Origin: an uncultured PS1 clade bacterium
Lineage (GTDB): Bacteria > Pseudomonadota > Gammaproteobacteria > PS1 > Pseudothioglobaceae
Length of the DNA: 6,742 nt
Reading direction: 5' to 3'
Assembly: GCA_937950605.1 (NCBI GenBank)
Contig: CALFDA010000011.1
Location: 1-6,742, forward strand
Each line of letters starts with the position of its first letter. Position 1 is the first letter of the stretch. Below, piece after piece: positions 6,088 to 6,742 of this stretch. The translations under genes and the position numbers were made by a program. The notes under the pieces are model-generated. The model was given only the letters and a program-made list of their open reading frames with translations, had not been told where the DNA came from and made no database searches.

Positions 6088-6742
6088 ATGAGTACAAGTA
6101 GACACGAGAATTATGAAATCCTAAATTTGATAGGTTATGGTTTATCAAAGTTCAATGATAATTTTATTAAAGAATTTGGATTTTCAACAAAAACAGCATT
6201 TTATAATTTTTGTGTTGAATGCAAAATCGCTAAAACTAACTCGGTTATAAAAAACAGAATGGATTTATTTGATACATTTTTCCCAGAAAATAACAGAAAA
6301 GGTTGGTGGCAAAAGGGAGATGCGTATATACACAGAAAAATACTTATAGATAGTTTGTTTGGGAATGAAGATGTAATAGATTATGCAAATATAGTTAAGA
6401 TGAATATGGAAGAAAATTTTGACATCCAAAAAATGGGATATAAAACTAAAACAAATCCAATATCTAAGACAAAATTTAAAAAATTACAAGAAACAGGCTT
6501 AGAAGCAGAATTATTTTTTATCAATAATTACAATTCTATAGATATTTTTCACGGAGGAGATTTAGAGGATGCAAGATTGTATGGAGATGGGTATGATTTT
6601 CAAATTAACATAGGTAACAATTCACTTTTAGCCGAAGTAAAAGGGATAAAAGGTAAAAAAGGCAAGTTCAGACTTACTAAAAATGAGTATCAGAAAGCAT
6701 TAGAATATCAAAATGATTACATTGTAACTTTGATTTTAAATC
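6088..6742 (+). CDS. DUF3883-type putative restriction endonuclease, partial (runs off the right edge)
   Basis: An uninterrupted frame of 218 codons from the ATG at 6088 to the window end, without a stop. The N-terminal half is helical-looking, with a GWWQKGDAYIHRK block (72-84). The C-terminal part has GYDFQI (168-173), LLAEVKGIKGKKGKF (180-194) and LTKNEYQKALEYQNDYIVTLI (196-216, split here only for naming), which matches the DUF3883 pattern. D170, E183 and K185 give a D-x(12)-ExK arrangement typical of PD-(D/E)xK nucleases. DUF3883 domains are frequent in restriction and defence proteins. Its position 10 nt after a C5 methyltransferase supports a role as the cognate type II nuclease, but the target is unknown. 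No Shine-Dalgarno is visible. The frame is open back to another ATG at 6028, which would overlap the methyltransferase by 50 nt; 6088 is preferred because the upstream extension shows no domain-like sequence. Confidence 0.78.
   Translation, partial: MSTSRHENYEILNLIGYGLSKFNDNFIKEFGFSTKTAFYNFCVECKIAKTNSVIKNRMDLFDTFFPENNRKGWWQKGDAYIHRKILIDSLFGNEDVIDYANIVKMNMEENFDIQKMGYKTKTNPISKTKFKKLQETGLEAELFFINNYNSIDIFHGGDLEDARLYGDGYDFQINIGNNSLLAEVKGIKGKKGKFRLTKNEYQKALEYQNDYIVTLILN

Overview
The window looks like a stretch of a low-GC gammaproteobacterial chromosome. The AspRS and YebC proteins are of gammaproteobacterial type, and the gene set and base composition would fit the sulfur-oxidising SUP05/Thioglobus group and its symbiotic relatives. 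That placement is an inference from protein flavour only; no rRNA or other marker is present.

A housekeeping core occupies positions 1518-5042 on the minus strand: aspS (aspartyl-tRNA synthetase), nadA (quinolinate synthase) and yebC (YebC/PmpR family). In many gammaproteobacteria yebC is followed by ruvC. Here the gene following yebC is a DNA adenine methyltransferase, whose ATG overlaps the yebC stop codon as ATGA. Three small genes continue in the same direction: a two-helix membrane protein of the superinfection-immunity (T4 Imm-like) family, a glycine-rich hydrophobic 80-residue protein, and an acidic 95-residue protein of unknown function. Gaps along this seven-gene run are 14, 52, -4, 7, 19 and -8 nt, so it could be read as one operon. 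The last four genes form a compact accessory cassette attached to the housekeeping genes. There is no nuclease beside the adenine methyltransferase, so within this view it is an orphan.

On the other side of a 216-nt divergent intergenic region, the plus strand carries a cytosine-5 DNA methyltransferase and, 10 nt after its stop, the beginning of a DUF3883-type protein with a PD-(D/E)xK-like pattern that runs off the right edge. Together they look like a restriction-modification pair. The methyltransferase stops in the middle of motif IX and lacks motif X, which a working enzyme needs. It is therefore a broken gene, one part of a split enzyme, or an assembly error.

The housekeeping block is thus flanked on both sides by AT-rich DNA-modification and probable conflict genes. 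The points most worth following are the truncated C5 methyltransferase paired with an apparently open nuclease frame, and the methyltransferase/Imm-like/glycine-rich/acidic small-gene cassette coupled to yebC. I see no tRNA, rRNA, CRISPR array, insertion sequence or convincing terminator. No stretch without a gene exceeds 300 bases.
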